From assembly GCA_046341775.1 (NCBI GenBank), contig JBKDQQ010000035.1:1-14031 (forward strand): a stretch of DNA of 14,031 bases, written 5' to 3'. This stretch comes from SXXH01 sp041165735 (GTDB lineage: Bacteria; Planctomycetota; UBA1135; GCA-002686595). The translations under genes were made by a program, and so were the position numbers. The notes beneath the pieces were generated by a model that worked only from the letters and a program-made list of their open reading frames with translations, made no database searches and was not told where the DNA came from. Position 1 is the stretch's first letter. Each line of letters opens with the position of its first letter. Positions 1-7,500 of this stretch are shown in pieces.

Positions 1-176
1 ATGAAAGGAAGAGACTTGTGTGAGCCGCCCGGCGGCTTGGCAGCGAAATCTTACGCGCACGGAAGAGTTTGCTGCGTACCTAGGGAGATGGGCGCTGTCG
101 GCCCAAACCAACCGATGCGCGCAGCACGGCTCGTCCGGGACTGACCCGGGTGCGAGACCACCCGAACGAAACACCA

Positions 177-199
177 CCCACCACCCAGCCCATACGCCC
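177..199 (-). other. Potential G-quadruplex motif (minus strand)
   Basis: Four CCC runs at 177-179, 184-186, 189-191 and 197-199 on the + strand give, on the minus strand, four GGG runs with loops of 5, 2 and 4 bases. This fits the canonical G3 N1-7 pattern. It lies about 120 bases before the sigma factor start, on the template strand. Such motifs arise by chance in GC-rich DNA, so a regulatory role is not established. Confidence 0.4.
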
Positions 200-205
200 G
201 ACCAG

Positions 206-244
206 TTCCGCCCAAGCCCTTCCGCCCGAGCCCTTCCGCCCAGC
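206..244 (+). repeat. 14-base tandem repeat, about 2.7 copies
   Basis: The unit TTCCGCCC(A/G)AGCCC occurs at 206-219 and 220-233, and is followed by a partial third copy from 234 (TTCCGCCCAGC). It sits in the C-rich leader of the sigma factor gene. Its function is unknown; it may simply be replication slippage in low-complexity DNA, or part of an unstructured C-rich transcript leader. Confidence 0.6.
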
Positions 245-303
245 GCGACGCCCACCACCACGCACACCACCGGATCCGCCTACCCGCGGGTCCGACCACC
301 ACG

Positions 304-310
304 AGAGGGA
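304..310 (+). promoter_or_regulatory. Ribosome binding site of the sigma factor gene
   Basis: AGAGGGA lies four bases before the ATG at 315, a good Shine-Dalgarno match at near-normal spacing. It favours this start over the in-frame GTG at 150, which would add 55 proline- and arginine-rich residues encoded by the C-rich leader. Confidence 0.65.
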
Positions 311-314
311 CACC

Positions 315-1709
315 ATGAAGCGCCCGAACAACACGAAGCGATCGAACCAACGCCAGCGCTTGCCCGCCAAGGCCGCACGCCCCGCCGAACAGGGCGGGCG
401 CGGGCGCAAGCGGGCGCGCGGTGCGAACACGGTGGTTCCGGTCGCCGCGCCGTCGCAGGCGAAGCCCGCGTCGGCGGGCAAGCGCGCGCGCGTGACGCCC
501 GCGGCGCCGCGCGTGGTGGCGAACAAGCCTGACTCGTCGCGGTCGACCGCCGCAGCCAAGCCGCAGGTGCCCATGTTGCTCACGAACGCCGAGGTCGACC
601 AGCGCTTGGACGCCTTGGCGCTCGCGCCGGAGGCGTGGGACAAGGAACTCGCCAAGTACGCGGCGGCATGCGATCGCGCCGGGCGCGATCTCGAGATCGT
701 CGACCCGCAGACGTGGCGTCGCCGCCTGTCGCGCGCGGATTTGGGCAAGGTGCAGAGCGCCGAGACCCAGTTCCGCCACGAGGTGGACCAGATCGTCATC
801 CTCGAGCGCGAGGACGAGTTCCGGCTGGCGCGGCGCATCGACTTCGCGCGGGTGCGCCTCGCCAACGCCGTCAAGGCCGCGGGGCTCAAGCCCGTGGCGG
901 TCGAAGGCGGCGCCGCGTCGGCGCCCAGCGCCTTCCTCGGCCAAGGCTACGACTGCATGCGCCACAAGACCGTGTGCCGGCGTTGGGCGGAACTGCACGC
1001 CCTGCGCACGGAACTCGTCGAGCGCAACCTGTACCTCGTGCTCATCAATGTCGAGCGTTACGCGCACACGAGCGCCGGGCGGCTCGACTTGATGCAGGAA
1101 GGCTCGGCGGCGCTGTACCGCGCCGTCGACGGGTTCGAGTGGCAGCGCGGCTTGCTGTTCCGCACGTACGCGGTCCACTGGCTGAACCAGGCCTTCCGCA
1201 GCTACCTGTACAACTGCACGACGACCGTGCGCTTGCCCGTGTACCTGCAGAAGGCGCAGCGGCATGTGTGGGCCGCGCAGGAGAGGTTGAAGGACGGCGA
1301 TGCTTCGGTGGCGGCGCTGGCCAAGGCCACCGGGCTCGCCGAGAGCGTGGTCGAGACGGTGCTCGATTCGTCGCGCAGCACGACCTCGATCGACGCGCCC
1401 TTGGCTGGCACGGAGGAGGCGGCGTTGCGCGACCGGCTGGCCGGCGACACCGGCGATCCGTACCGACCCGAGTTGGAGGATGTGTCGCTCGCGAGCGGCA
1501 TCGAGGCGGCCTTGGCGAACCTGTCGGAGCGCGAGCAGACCGTCGTGCGCATGCGGTTCGGCATCGGGCTGGGGCGCGAGTACACGTTGTCCGAGGTGGC
1601 GGCCAAGTTGGGCGTCAGCCTCGAGCGCGTGCGGCAGATCCAACTGCGCGCCATGGACAAGTTGAAGACCGAGGACCTCGAGCGGGTCGCGGACCCGTAC
1701 TTGAACTGA
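315..1709 (+). CDS. Sigma-70 family RNA polymerase sigma factor
   Basis: 464-residue sigma factor that would direct RNA polymerase core to promoters. Residues 1 to about 85 are a basic, Lys/Arg/Ala/Pro-rich low-complexity tail. A region 1.2/2.1-like helix starts near residue 157. Region 2 spans about 234-300; its -10 recognition helix from residue 274 (FEWQRGLLFRTYAVHWLNQA) matches the family pattern FDxxxGxxFxTYAxWWIRQA. Region 3 is about 304-365. Region 4 is about 400-455, with LSEREQTVVRMRFGIG followed by a helix-turn-helix (TLSEVAAKLGVSLERVRQIQ). The presence of regions 2, 3 and 4 and the FGIG motif place it with primary-like sigma-70 proteins (groups 1-3), not ECF sigma factors. The RBS at 304-310 supports the ATG at 315. 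It is followed by a 420-base gap and appears monocistronic. No anti-sigma gene is adjacent. Which promoters it reads cannot be told from sequence. Confidence 0.92.
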   Translation: MKRPNNTKRSNQRQRLPAKAARPAEQGGRGRKRARGANTVVPVAAPSQAKPASAGKRARVTPAAPRVVANKPDSSRSTAAAKPQVPMLLTNAEVDQRLDALALAPEAWDKELAKYAAACDRAGRDLEIVDPQTWRRRLSRADLGKVQSAETQFRHEVDQIVILEREDEFRLARRIDFARVRLANAVKAAGLKPVAVEGGAASAPSAFLGQGYDCMRHKTVCRRWAELHALRTELVERNLYLVLINVERYAHTSAGRLDLMQEGSAALYRAVDGFEWQRGLLFRTYAVHWLNQAFRSYLYNCTTTVRLPVYLQKAQRHVWAAQERLKDGDASVAALAKATGLAESVVETVLDSSRSTTSIDAPLAGTEEAALRDRLAGDTGDPYRPELEDVSLASGIEAALANLSEREQTVVRMRFGIGLGREYTLSEVAAKLGVSLERVRQIQLRAMDKLKTEDLERVADPYLN

Positions 1710-2129
1710 CCTAGACTGAGCGCGGGCAGGTGCGGGCCAAACCCGCGCGGGCGCGGTCCGAACCTGCGCCCGGCTGGCGCGGAGTCGAGCCCCGCCAAAG
1801 GCGCGGCGCGTCCTGAAATCCAGCGCGGGTCGGGCTAGAGACCCCGCGAGAGCTGTGGTGGCTCCCACCCCGGTCGAGCGCGCGCGGCACGCGCGCCCGG
1901 CTGGTCGGGTGGAGTCCTTGGCGAGGCGGCGTTCCGTGCGGACGGGGCGCCGCCTCTCTGTCCAGAGTGGAGAGGTGTCCGCCTGCTCGGCGTGGCGTCC
2001 ACTTGCTTGGCTTGGTCCGAGCTGCGTCAGCCACGGTGCAGGAAGACCGTGCGCCAAGATCGTGCGCCCCTGCGCGCGGCGTGGACGCGGAACCTGCGCG
2101 CCACGCGCGAGGCGGGTATCTTCAAGCCC
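1710..2129. other. Intergenic region between the sigma gene and the three-gene operon
   Basis: No gene is supported in these 420 bases. Just after the sigma stop, GCGCGGG (1720-1726) can pair with CCCGCGC (1742-1748) across a 15-base loop; this is a weak terminator candidate without a T-tract. A much stronger hairpin lies at 1923-1956, listed separately. A possible -10 box, TATCTT, at 2117-2122 would start transcription almost exactly at the ATG at 2130, but no matching -35 is visible. GGAGAGG at 1969-1975 looks like a ribosome binding site but is 16 bases from the nearest in-frame start codon (GTG at 1992), too far for normal use. Confidence 0.4.
1923..1956 (+). other. Strong hairpin, 15-bp stem with GCGG loop
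   Basis: Bases 1923-1937 pair with 1942-1956 around the tetraloop GCGG at 1938-1941. Thirteen pairs are Watson-Crick and two are G-T (1932-1947 and 1933-1946). The following bases, TCTGTCC, are not a real T-tract, so a standard intrinsic terminator is uncertain. It could end the sigma factor transcript 214 bases after its stop, or be part of a structured leader of the downstream operon. The right arm also overlaps a competing inverted repeat, CCTCTC (1953-1958) with GAGAGG (1970-1975). Confidence 0.5.
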
Positions 2130-2174
2130 ATGTACACGCCCATGCACATGCCCATGCACAAGCCCATGCATCCT
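2127..2174 (+). repeat. 12-base tandem repeat carrying in-frame ATG codons
   Basis: Four diverged 12-base units (2127-2138, 2139-2150, 2151-2162, 2163-2174) each begin CCCATG, with the pattern CCCATGYACANG best kept in the first three. The repeat spans the start of the DUF1549-like gene and encodes MYTPMHMPMHKPMHP. It supplies in-frame ATGs at 2130, 2142, 2148, 2154 and 2166, so the true start is ambiguous by up to 12 residues. Confidence 0.75.
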
Positions 2175-3302
2175 GGGCGCGTGGCAGGGACGATTCGCGA
2201 GGCGTCGCAGGGTGGCGTTTCGCAGGCCGTCGCCACGCAGGCGGTTCCCGCGCAGGACATCCCCGCTCAGGGCGCCGCCGTGGCGGCTGCAACGCGGCGC
2301 TTGTCGGCGGGCGAGTTGCGGCGCTTGTGCCTCGACCTCTTGGGCCGCCCGCCGCTCGCCGAGGAGCGCGCGCGTTGGACGGACGGCGCGGCCGACGAGG
2401 TCGTGGAGGCCATCGTCGCGTCGCGCGGGTTCTGGGCCCAATGGCTCGACGAGCAACTGTGGTACTTCCTGCTGGTCGACCAGTTCGCGCCGCGCGGCGA
2501 GGGCGTGCTGCGCCTGCCGGACGAATTGGAGGCGGGCGAGCTGGATGCGCGCGAGGCGGTGCATCGCATCGCGCTCGCGCCCAGCTTCGACCAGCGCAAC
2601 CCGGGCGCCGACACCTTCGTGACCGTGGTCATGGAGCAGTTGTGCGGACTCGAGGTCGCCAAGCAGCGGCGCGAGCTCGAGCTCGGCAAGAAGATGTACG
2701 AGGGCGCGGAGGCGCGCTTCCTCGGCGGCGCGGGGCGCTCGCAGAGCGATGTGGTCAAGCTGGCGGTGGCGAGCGAGGAGTTCGCGCGGCACTACTTGGC
2801 GCGCGAACATCTGCGCGTGGCGCACCATGCCGCGGATCCGCGCCTGTTGGCGGCCCACGCGCGGCGCTTCGCCAAGGACGCGCGCGAGTACCCGCTGCTC
2901 GTGCGCGAGTGGTTGTCGGGCGCGTCGCTGGAGAAGCGCTTCGCCGAGCGGCGTCCGTTGTCGAACCGCGCGTGGGTGCGCGCGCTGCATGTGGATCTCG
3001 CCGGACGCGAACCGGCGCGCGAGGAGTTGGAGCCGATGCGTCAGGCGTTGGACGCGTTGGCGGATCCCGCGCCGCTGCGCGCCGTGATGGCGCGGCTCCT
3101 GCTCGACGGCGGCAAGGCGCGCATCGAGGCGCCGGGGGCAGACAAGGCGGCGTGGGTGCGCGCGCGTTGGCTCGAGGTCCTCGGGCGCGAGCCGCGCGAG
3201 GACGAACTGGCGGGCGTGCTCGAGGCGCTGGCGCGTCCCGAGTGTCGCGTCGAGACCGTGTTGTTCGCGCTGGTGACGAGCGCGGAGGCGACGAGCAACT
3301 GA
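2130..3302 (+). CDS. DUF1549-like protein (planctomycete-type), first gene of the operon
   Basis: 390-residue protein. Residues 63-80 (LRRLCLDLLGRPPLAEER) match the signature of DUF1549, a domain common in planctomycetes next to cytochromes, DUF1553 and DUF1501 proteins; its biochemical role is not established. Two further copies of the motif occur near the C-terminus: VDLAGREP at 288-295 and LEVLGREP at 348-355, each preceded by AWVRA. This suggests duplicated helical modules 60 residues apart. No DUF1553 domain and no haem motif are present. There is no hydrophobic signal segment at the N-terminus, which is odd because most family members are exported. I chose the ATG at 2130, the first of a run of in-frame ATGs. 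A GTG at 1992 would add 46 Arg-rich residues. No good ribosome binding site precedes 2130. The stop overlaps the next start by one base, implying translational coupling. Confidence 0.6.
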   Translation: MYTPMHMPMHKPMHPGRVAGTIREASQGGVSQAVATQAVPAQDIPAQGAAVAAATRRLSAGELRRLCLDLLGRPPLAEERARWTDGAADEVVEAIVASRGFWAQWLDEQLWYFLLVDQFAPRGEGVLRLPDELEAGELDAREAVHRIALAPSFDQRNPGADTFVTVVMEQLCGLEVAKQRRELELGKKMYEGAEARFLGGAGRSQSDVVKLAVASEEFARHYLAREHLRVAHHAADPRLLAAHARRFAKDAREYPLLVREWLSGASLEKRFAERRPLSNRAWVRALHVDLAGREPAREELEPMRQALDALADPAPLRAVMARLLLDGGKARIEAPGADKAAWVRARWLEVLGREPREDELAGVLEALARPECRVETVLFALVTSAEATSN

Positions 3303-4534
3303 TGGAGGCGCGCGTGCGAACGGACGAACAAGGTGCGGCGGTCGAGCCCGACGAGCGCGCGCGGATCGCCCGCGCGGCGTTGGACCGGCGCGAACTGCTG
3401 CGGCACGCGGCGCTGGGCGCGGCTTGCGGCGCGGCGGCGACCTGGCTCGCGGGCGTGGCGCAAGCTCGACCGGCGCAGGGCGCCGCGGCATCCACGGTCG
3501 CCAAGGCGCCTGCGCGCGTCGTGCTGGTGGCCTTCGCCGGTGGAGTGCGCACGAAGGAGACCTTCGGCAAGCTCGACAACATCCCGAACCTCAAGCGCAT
3601 CGCCGACGCGGGCGTGCTGTACACGCGCGCGCGCTCGGCGAACCTCGGGCACTACGGCGCCGCGCTGTCGATCTTCACCGGCGTCGCGGAGCAACGCGGC
3701 ATCCGCGAGAACTCGCGCGGCGACCAGCCGACGGTGTTCGAGCTCGTGCGCAAGGAACTGGCGTTGCCCGCCTCCGAGGCGTGGATCACGACGGCGGGCG
3801 GCGCTCAGCAGGTGAACTACAGCCACGGGCTGCATCCCGACTACGGCGCGCGCTACGGCGCGACGACGCTCGACGGCGACGGTGTCTTCAACCGCGAGTT
3901 CAAGGGCCTGCTGGAGAAGTACGGCCGGCCGCGCGAGTGGCCGGCGGGCGAGAAGGAGGCCGTGGCGCAGTTGCGGCGCTCGATCTCGGGCGGCGGGGCG
4001 GAGGCCGAGCGGCGCATCGCCGCCAGCGAGCGCGTCGAGCAGTGGATCCTGTCGGAGCTGACGCGCGGGACCGCCGAAATGACGGGCGCGAACGCCGCCG
4101 ATGCCAAGGCGCTGCGGCTGGCGCGCAACCTCGTGAGCTTGTTCAAGCCCAGGTTGACGGCGGTCGTCTTGCAGGAGGCCGACATGGCGCACGGCAACTA
4201 CGGGGGCTATGTCGAGGTCGTGCGCAGGAACGACGCGGCCATCGGCGAGTTGTGGACCGCCATCCAGTCCGACGCGGAGCTGGCCGCGACGACGACCTTG
4301 GTCGTCGTGCCGGAGTTCGGGCGCGACCGCGACTTGAACTCGCGGCGCGGGCTCGACCATGGCGATGGCAGCGACGACTTGAACCATGTCACTTGCCTGT
4401 GCGCCGGTCCGGGGCTGCGACGCGGCGCGGTGGTCAAGGACGAGGTCGGCGTGGTCGATGTCGCGTCCACCGTCTGCGACCTCTTGGGAGCCAAGGGGCG
4501 CGGCGGCCGCAAGCTGCCGCAGCTGCGCGCCTGA
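3302..4534 (+). CDS. Tat-exported DUF1501 / alkaline-phosphatase-superfamily-like protein
   Basis: 410 residues. A twin-arginine signal is visible: DRRELLR at 28-34, hydrophobic stretch about 36-53, likely cleavage after AQA at 55, so it would be exported folded, probably with bound metal. The C-terminal half resembles DUF1501 and alkaline phosphatase/sulfatase-like proteins: ADMAHGNYGG near 293-302, VVVPEFGRD at 334-342, GLDHGDG at 350-356 and NHV at 361-363, then GPGLRRG. Asp294, His297, Asp352, His353 and His362 are candidate metal ligands. The usual sulfatase Cys/Ser-x-Pro-x-Arg sequence is absent, so sulfatase activity is not supported, and the nucleophile is not obvious. The start ATG overlaps the upstream stop (TGATG); GGAGG at 3284-3288 could serve as ribosome binding site. 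The next gene begins 3 bases after its stop. The fold assignment is fairly secure; the substrate is unknown. Confidence 0.7.
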   Translation: MEARVRTDEQGAAVEPDERARIARAALDRRELLRHAALGAACGAAATWLAGVAQARPAQGAAASTVAKAPARVVLVAFAGGVRTKETFGKLDNIPNLKRIADAGVLYTRARSANLGHYGAALSIFTGVAEQRGIRENSRGDQPTVFELVRKELALPASEAWITTAGGAQQVNYSHGLHPDYGARYGATTLDGDGVFNREFKGLLEKYGRPREWPAGEKEAVAQLRRSISGGGAEAERRIAASERVEQWILSELTRGTAEMTGANAADAKALRLARNLVSLFKPRLTAVVLQEADMAHGNYGGYVEVVRRNDAAIGELWTAIQSDAELAATTTLVVVPEFGRDRDLNSRRGLDHGDGSDDLNHVTCLCAGPGLRRGAVVKDEVGVVDVASTVCDLLGAKGRGGRKLPQLRA

Positions 4535-4537
4535 GGC

Positions 4538-7500
4538 GTGGACGCCCTGCTCGACATGCGCGCCGACGGCGCGGCGCCGCGACGGGCGACTCTGGGCGTC
4601 GCCGCGGCGTGGCTGGCGGCGGCGAGCCTGTGCCTCGCGGCGGCCATGGACGGCGGGTTGTCCACTGGATTGGACAAGCACGCCTTCGCCGCCGCGCAGG
4701 ACACCGCGCCCGCGCAAGGTTGCCTGGCCTGCCATTCCGGGATCGAGGACATGCATCCGGCCGCGCCGCTGTCGTGCGTCGATTGCCACGGCGGCGACCC
4801 GACCGCCACCACCAAGGAGGCGGCGCACGTGGCCGGTCGCGCTTCGCGCGGCGAGGACGAGCGCGTCGCCCCGCTGGACGCGGATCTCGCGCGGCGCCGC
4901 TTCGAGAACCCGATGGACTTGCGCGTCGTGGACCAGACGTGCGGCGGATGCCACGCGGACGCGTTGGAGCACTTGCGCACCAGCTTGCACGGCACGACGG
5001 CCGGGCACCTGAGCGACGGGTACTACGAGACGGGCGCGTTGAAGAAGAAGGGCGGGGCGTACGCCGTGTTCCCGACGCGCGCGGGTGCGGCGGGCGGCGT
5101 GGTCGACTTCCTGCCGCAGGTGCCGGAGTTCAAGGCCCCGAAGAGCCCCGAGGACCTGGCCGCGCACTTCGGCGACTTGACGCGCAAGGAGTGCCTGCAG
5201 TGCCACCTGTGGTCGGAAGGCCGCGCGGTGCGCGGGCGCGTGGGCTTCGACGGCGAGTACCGCGGCGAGGGTTGCGCCGCATGCCATGTGCCGTACGCGC
5301 ACGACGGCTTGTCGCGTTCGCGCGACCGCACGATCGACCGCGCGGAGCCCGGCCATCCGCTGCGGCACGCGATGGTGCGCGCGGCGCCGACGGAGACATG
5401 CACGAGTTGCCACTGGGGCGACGCGACCATCGGCATGAACTTCCGCGGCCTCGCGGCCCTGCCGCCCGGTGCGCCGGCGGGGCCCGACATCCCGGGCACG
5501 ACCGACAAGTTGTCGCACCGCCAGTACTTCCTGCAGGATCCGGCGGTCCTGCCGCCGGACGCGCACCACCAGCGCGGCATGCACTGCGTCGACTGCCACA
5601 CGCAGAACGACATCATGGGCGACGGGCGGCTCGTCGGGCACATGGAACAGGCGGTGGAGATCGACTGCCGCGATTGCCACGGCGACTTCGACACGCCGGC
5701 GAGCCTGAAGACGCGGCGCGGCACGCCGCTCCAGCACCTGCGCCGCGAAGGCGAGGCGGTGATCCTGACCTCGAAGGTCGACGGCAAGGAGCACGATGTC
5801 GTGCAGGTGGCGCACCTCGTCGATCCCGCGCACGAGGACTACAGCGCGAAGGCCGCCGCGGCCATGAACGCCCACCACGCGGGCATGACCTGCCACGCCT
5901 GCCACAACGCGTGGAACCCGAACTTCCTAGGGTTCCACTTCGACCGCAACGAGTCGCTGACGCAGCTCGATCTGCTGACGGGCAGGCGCACGCCGGGTCG
6001 CGTGACGACGCAGGAGAAGGTCTTCGCCACCTGGAAGAGCTTGTACCTCGGGCTCGACGAGGAGGGGCGCGTCGCGCCGTACCTGACCGGGTTCTCGACG
6101 ATGGGTTCGTTCACGGACGCCAAGGGCGAGCGGGTGGTCGACCAGCAACTGCCCGTGACCCAGGCCGGGTTGTCGGGCATGACGATGATCCACCACCAGA
6201 TGCACACGACGCGCAAGGAAGGCCGCAGCTGCGTCGATTGCCACCGCGCGGGCGAGGTGTACGGCACGGGTTCCGGCGCCTTCGAATTGGCGCGGCAAAT
6301 GATGTGGGTGGCCGATCGGCGCGGCATCGAGGCGGTGGCGCTCGACCGCACGCGCATCGCAGGTTCGGCGGCGCTGTCGAAACTCGTGCTGCCGGACGTG
6401 GTGGACCTCGCGCTCGATTGCGATCCGCTGCAAGGCGAGGGACGCTGGTTGTACGCCAGCGAAGGCTCGCGCGGCGTGCATGCCATCGACGTGCGCGATC
6501 CGCGCGCGCCGCGCATCGCGGGCTTCGTGGCGCTGGCGCGGCCGCGCGGGCTCGACCTCGCGGGCGACCGGCTGTACGTGGCCGATGGACCCGGGGGACT
6601 CGCCATCCTCGACGTGTCGACGCCCGCGCAGCCCGTGCTGCTTGGCCGCGCGCCGACGGTGGATGCGCACGCGGTCGAGGTGCGCTGGCCGCACGCCTAC
6701 GTCGCCGACGGCGCCGGCGGACTGTGGATCTTCGACGTGCGCTCGCCCATCGCGCCGCGCGTGGTCGGCGGCTTGCCGCTCGCGCCTCCGGAGGACGTGG
6801 CGCGCATCATCGACCTCGATGTGGCGTTCCAGCCGTCGCGTCCCAAGGCCGGTGGGCGCAGCACGGCGCGCAGGCTGGTGGCGTGCGTCGACGAGCGGCA
6901 TGGACTCGTGCTGGTGGACGCCACCGAGCCCACGCGGCCGCGACGCCTTGGCGAGGCGCGGCGCGCGCCGGACAACTCGACCACGAGTTGGCGCTCGGTC
7001 GTGATGCAGCCCAAGGTCGACCTGGCGGACCGCCAAGGCGGCACGCGCACGACCGAGCGCGACTACGCCTACGTGCTCGAGGAGCGCGGCGGCGACGCCA
7101 CGACCTCGCGCGTGCTCATCTACGACGTGAGCGAGGGCGATCGCGCGCGGCGGGTCGGGCTCGCCGGCGCAGGCGGCAGCGGCGAGCTGCTCGTCTTGGC
7201 GAATCTCTACAACCCGCCCTTCCTGCAGACGATGCTGCTCGCTTGCGGCTCCGACGGCGTCGTGGCGCTCGACGCCAGCACCAGCGCCGCGCCGCAACTG
7301 GTCGGCCCGGTGGCCGGGTTGCGCGACGCCTACGCGGCGGTGGTGGAGGCGTTCCCGCTCGACAAGACGATCGACGAGTCCGGGCGCCCGTTGAAGGACG
7401 TCAGCCACGAGGGCTCGCGTTGGCTGCGGCTGGCGGAGATCGAGCGCCTGCTCGACGTGCCGGCCGAGGCCTTGTTCGGACGCCTTCCTCCGCCCGCGTC

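Larger units (their letters stand above)
1..314. other. C-rich leader region upstream of the sigma factor gene
   Basis: No gene is supported here; open frames in this stretch are high-GC shadows. A short inverted repeat, AGCCGC/GCGGCT, lies at 23-37 with no T-tract after it. A second hairpin at 132-152 has five Watson-Crick pairs around loop ACTGA, extended by two G-T pairs and one C-G pair. From about 160 to 300 the + strand becomes very rich in C and poor in G, as in Rho-loading regions, and contains a G-quadruplex-type motif on the minus strand plus a short tandem repeat, both listed separately. I found no convincing -35/-10 pair. The leader probably belongs to the sigma gene's transcript, but this is inference. 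Confidence 0.4.

Noticed and set aside
20..532. 170-codon + strand frame at the window start
   Set aside because: No ribosome binding site or motif, repetitive Arg/Pro/Thr composition, and it overlaps the supported sigma factor start in another frame.
1742..1751. CCCGCGCGGG palindrome as an operator
   Set aside because: A 10-base GC palindrome is expected by chance in such GC-rich DNA and no second copy or promoter is near.
51..3491. 1146-codon open frame on the minus strand across the sigma and DUF1549-like genes
   Set aside because: Arg/Ala/His-rich composition with no motif; it lies antisense to two well supported genes.
3302..4534. Classical sulfatase assignment
   Set aside because: No Cys/Ser-x-Pro-x-Arg maturation motif is visible, so only the broader alkaline-phosphatase/DUF1501-like assignment is kept.
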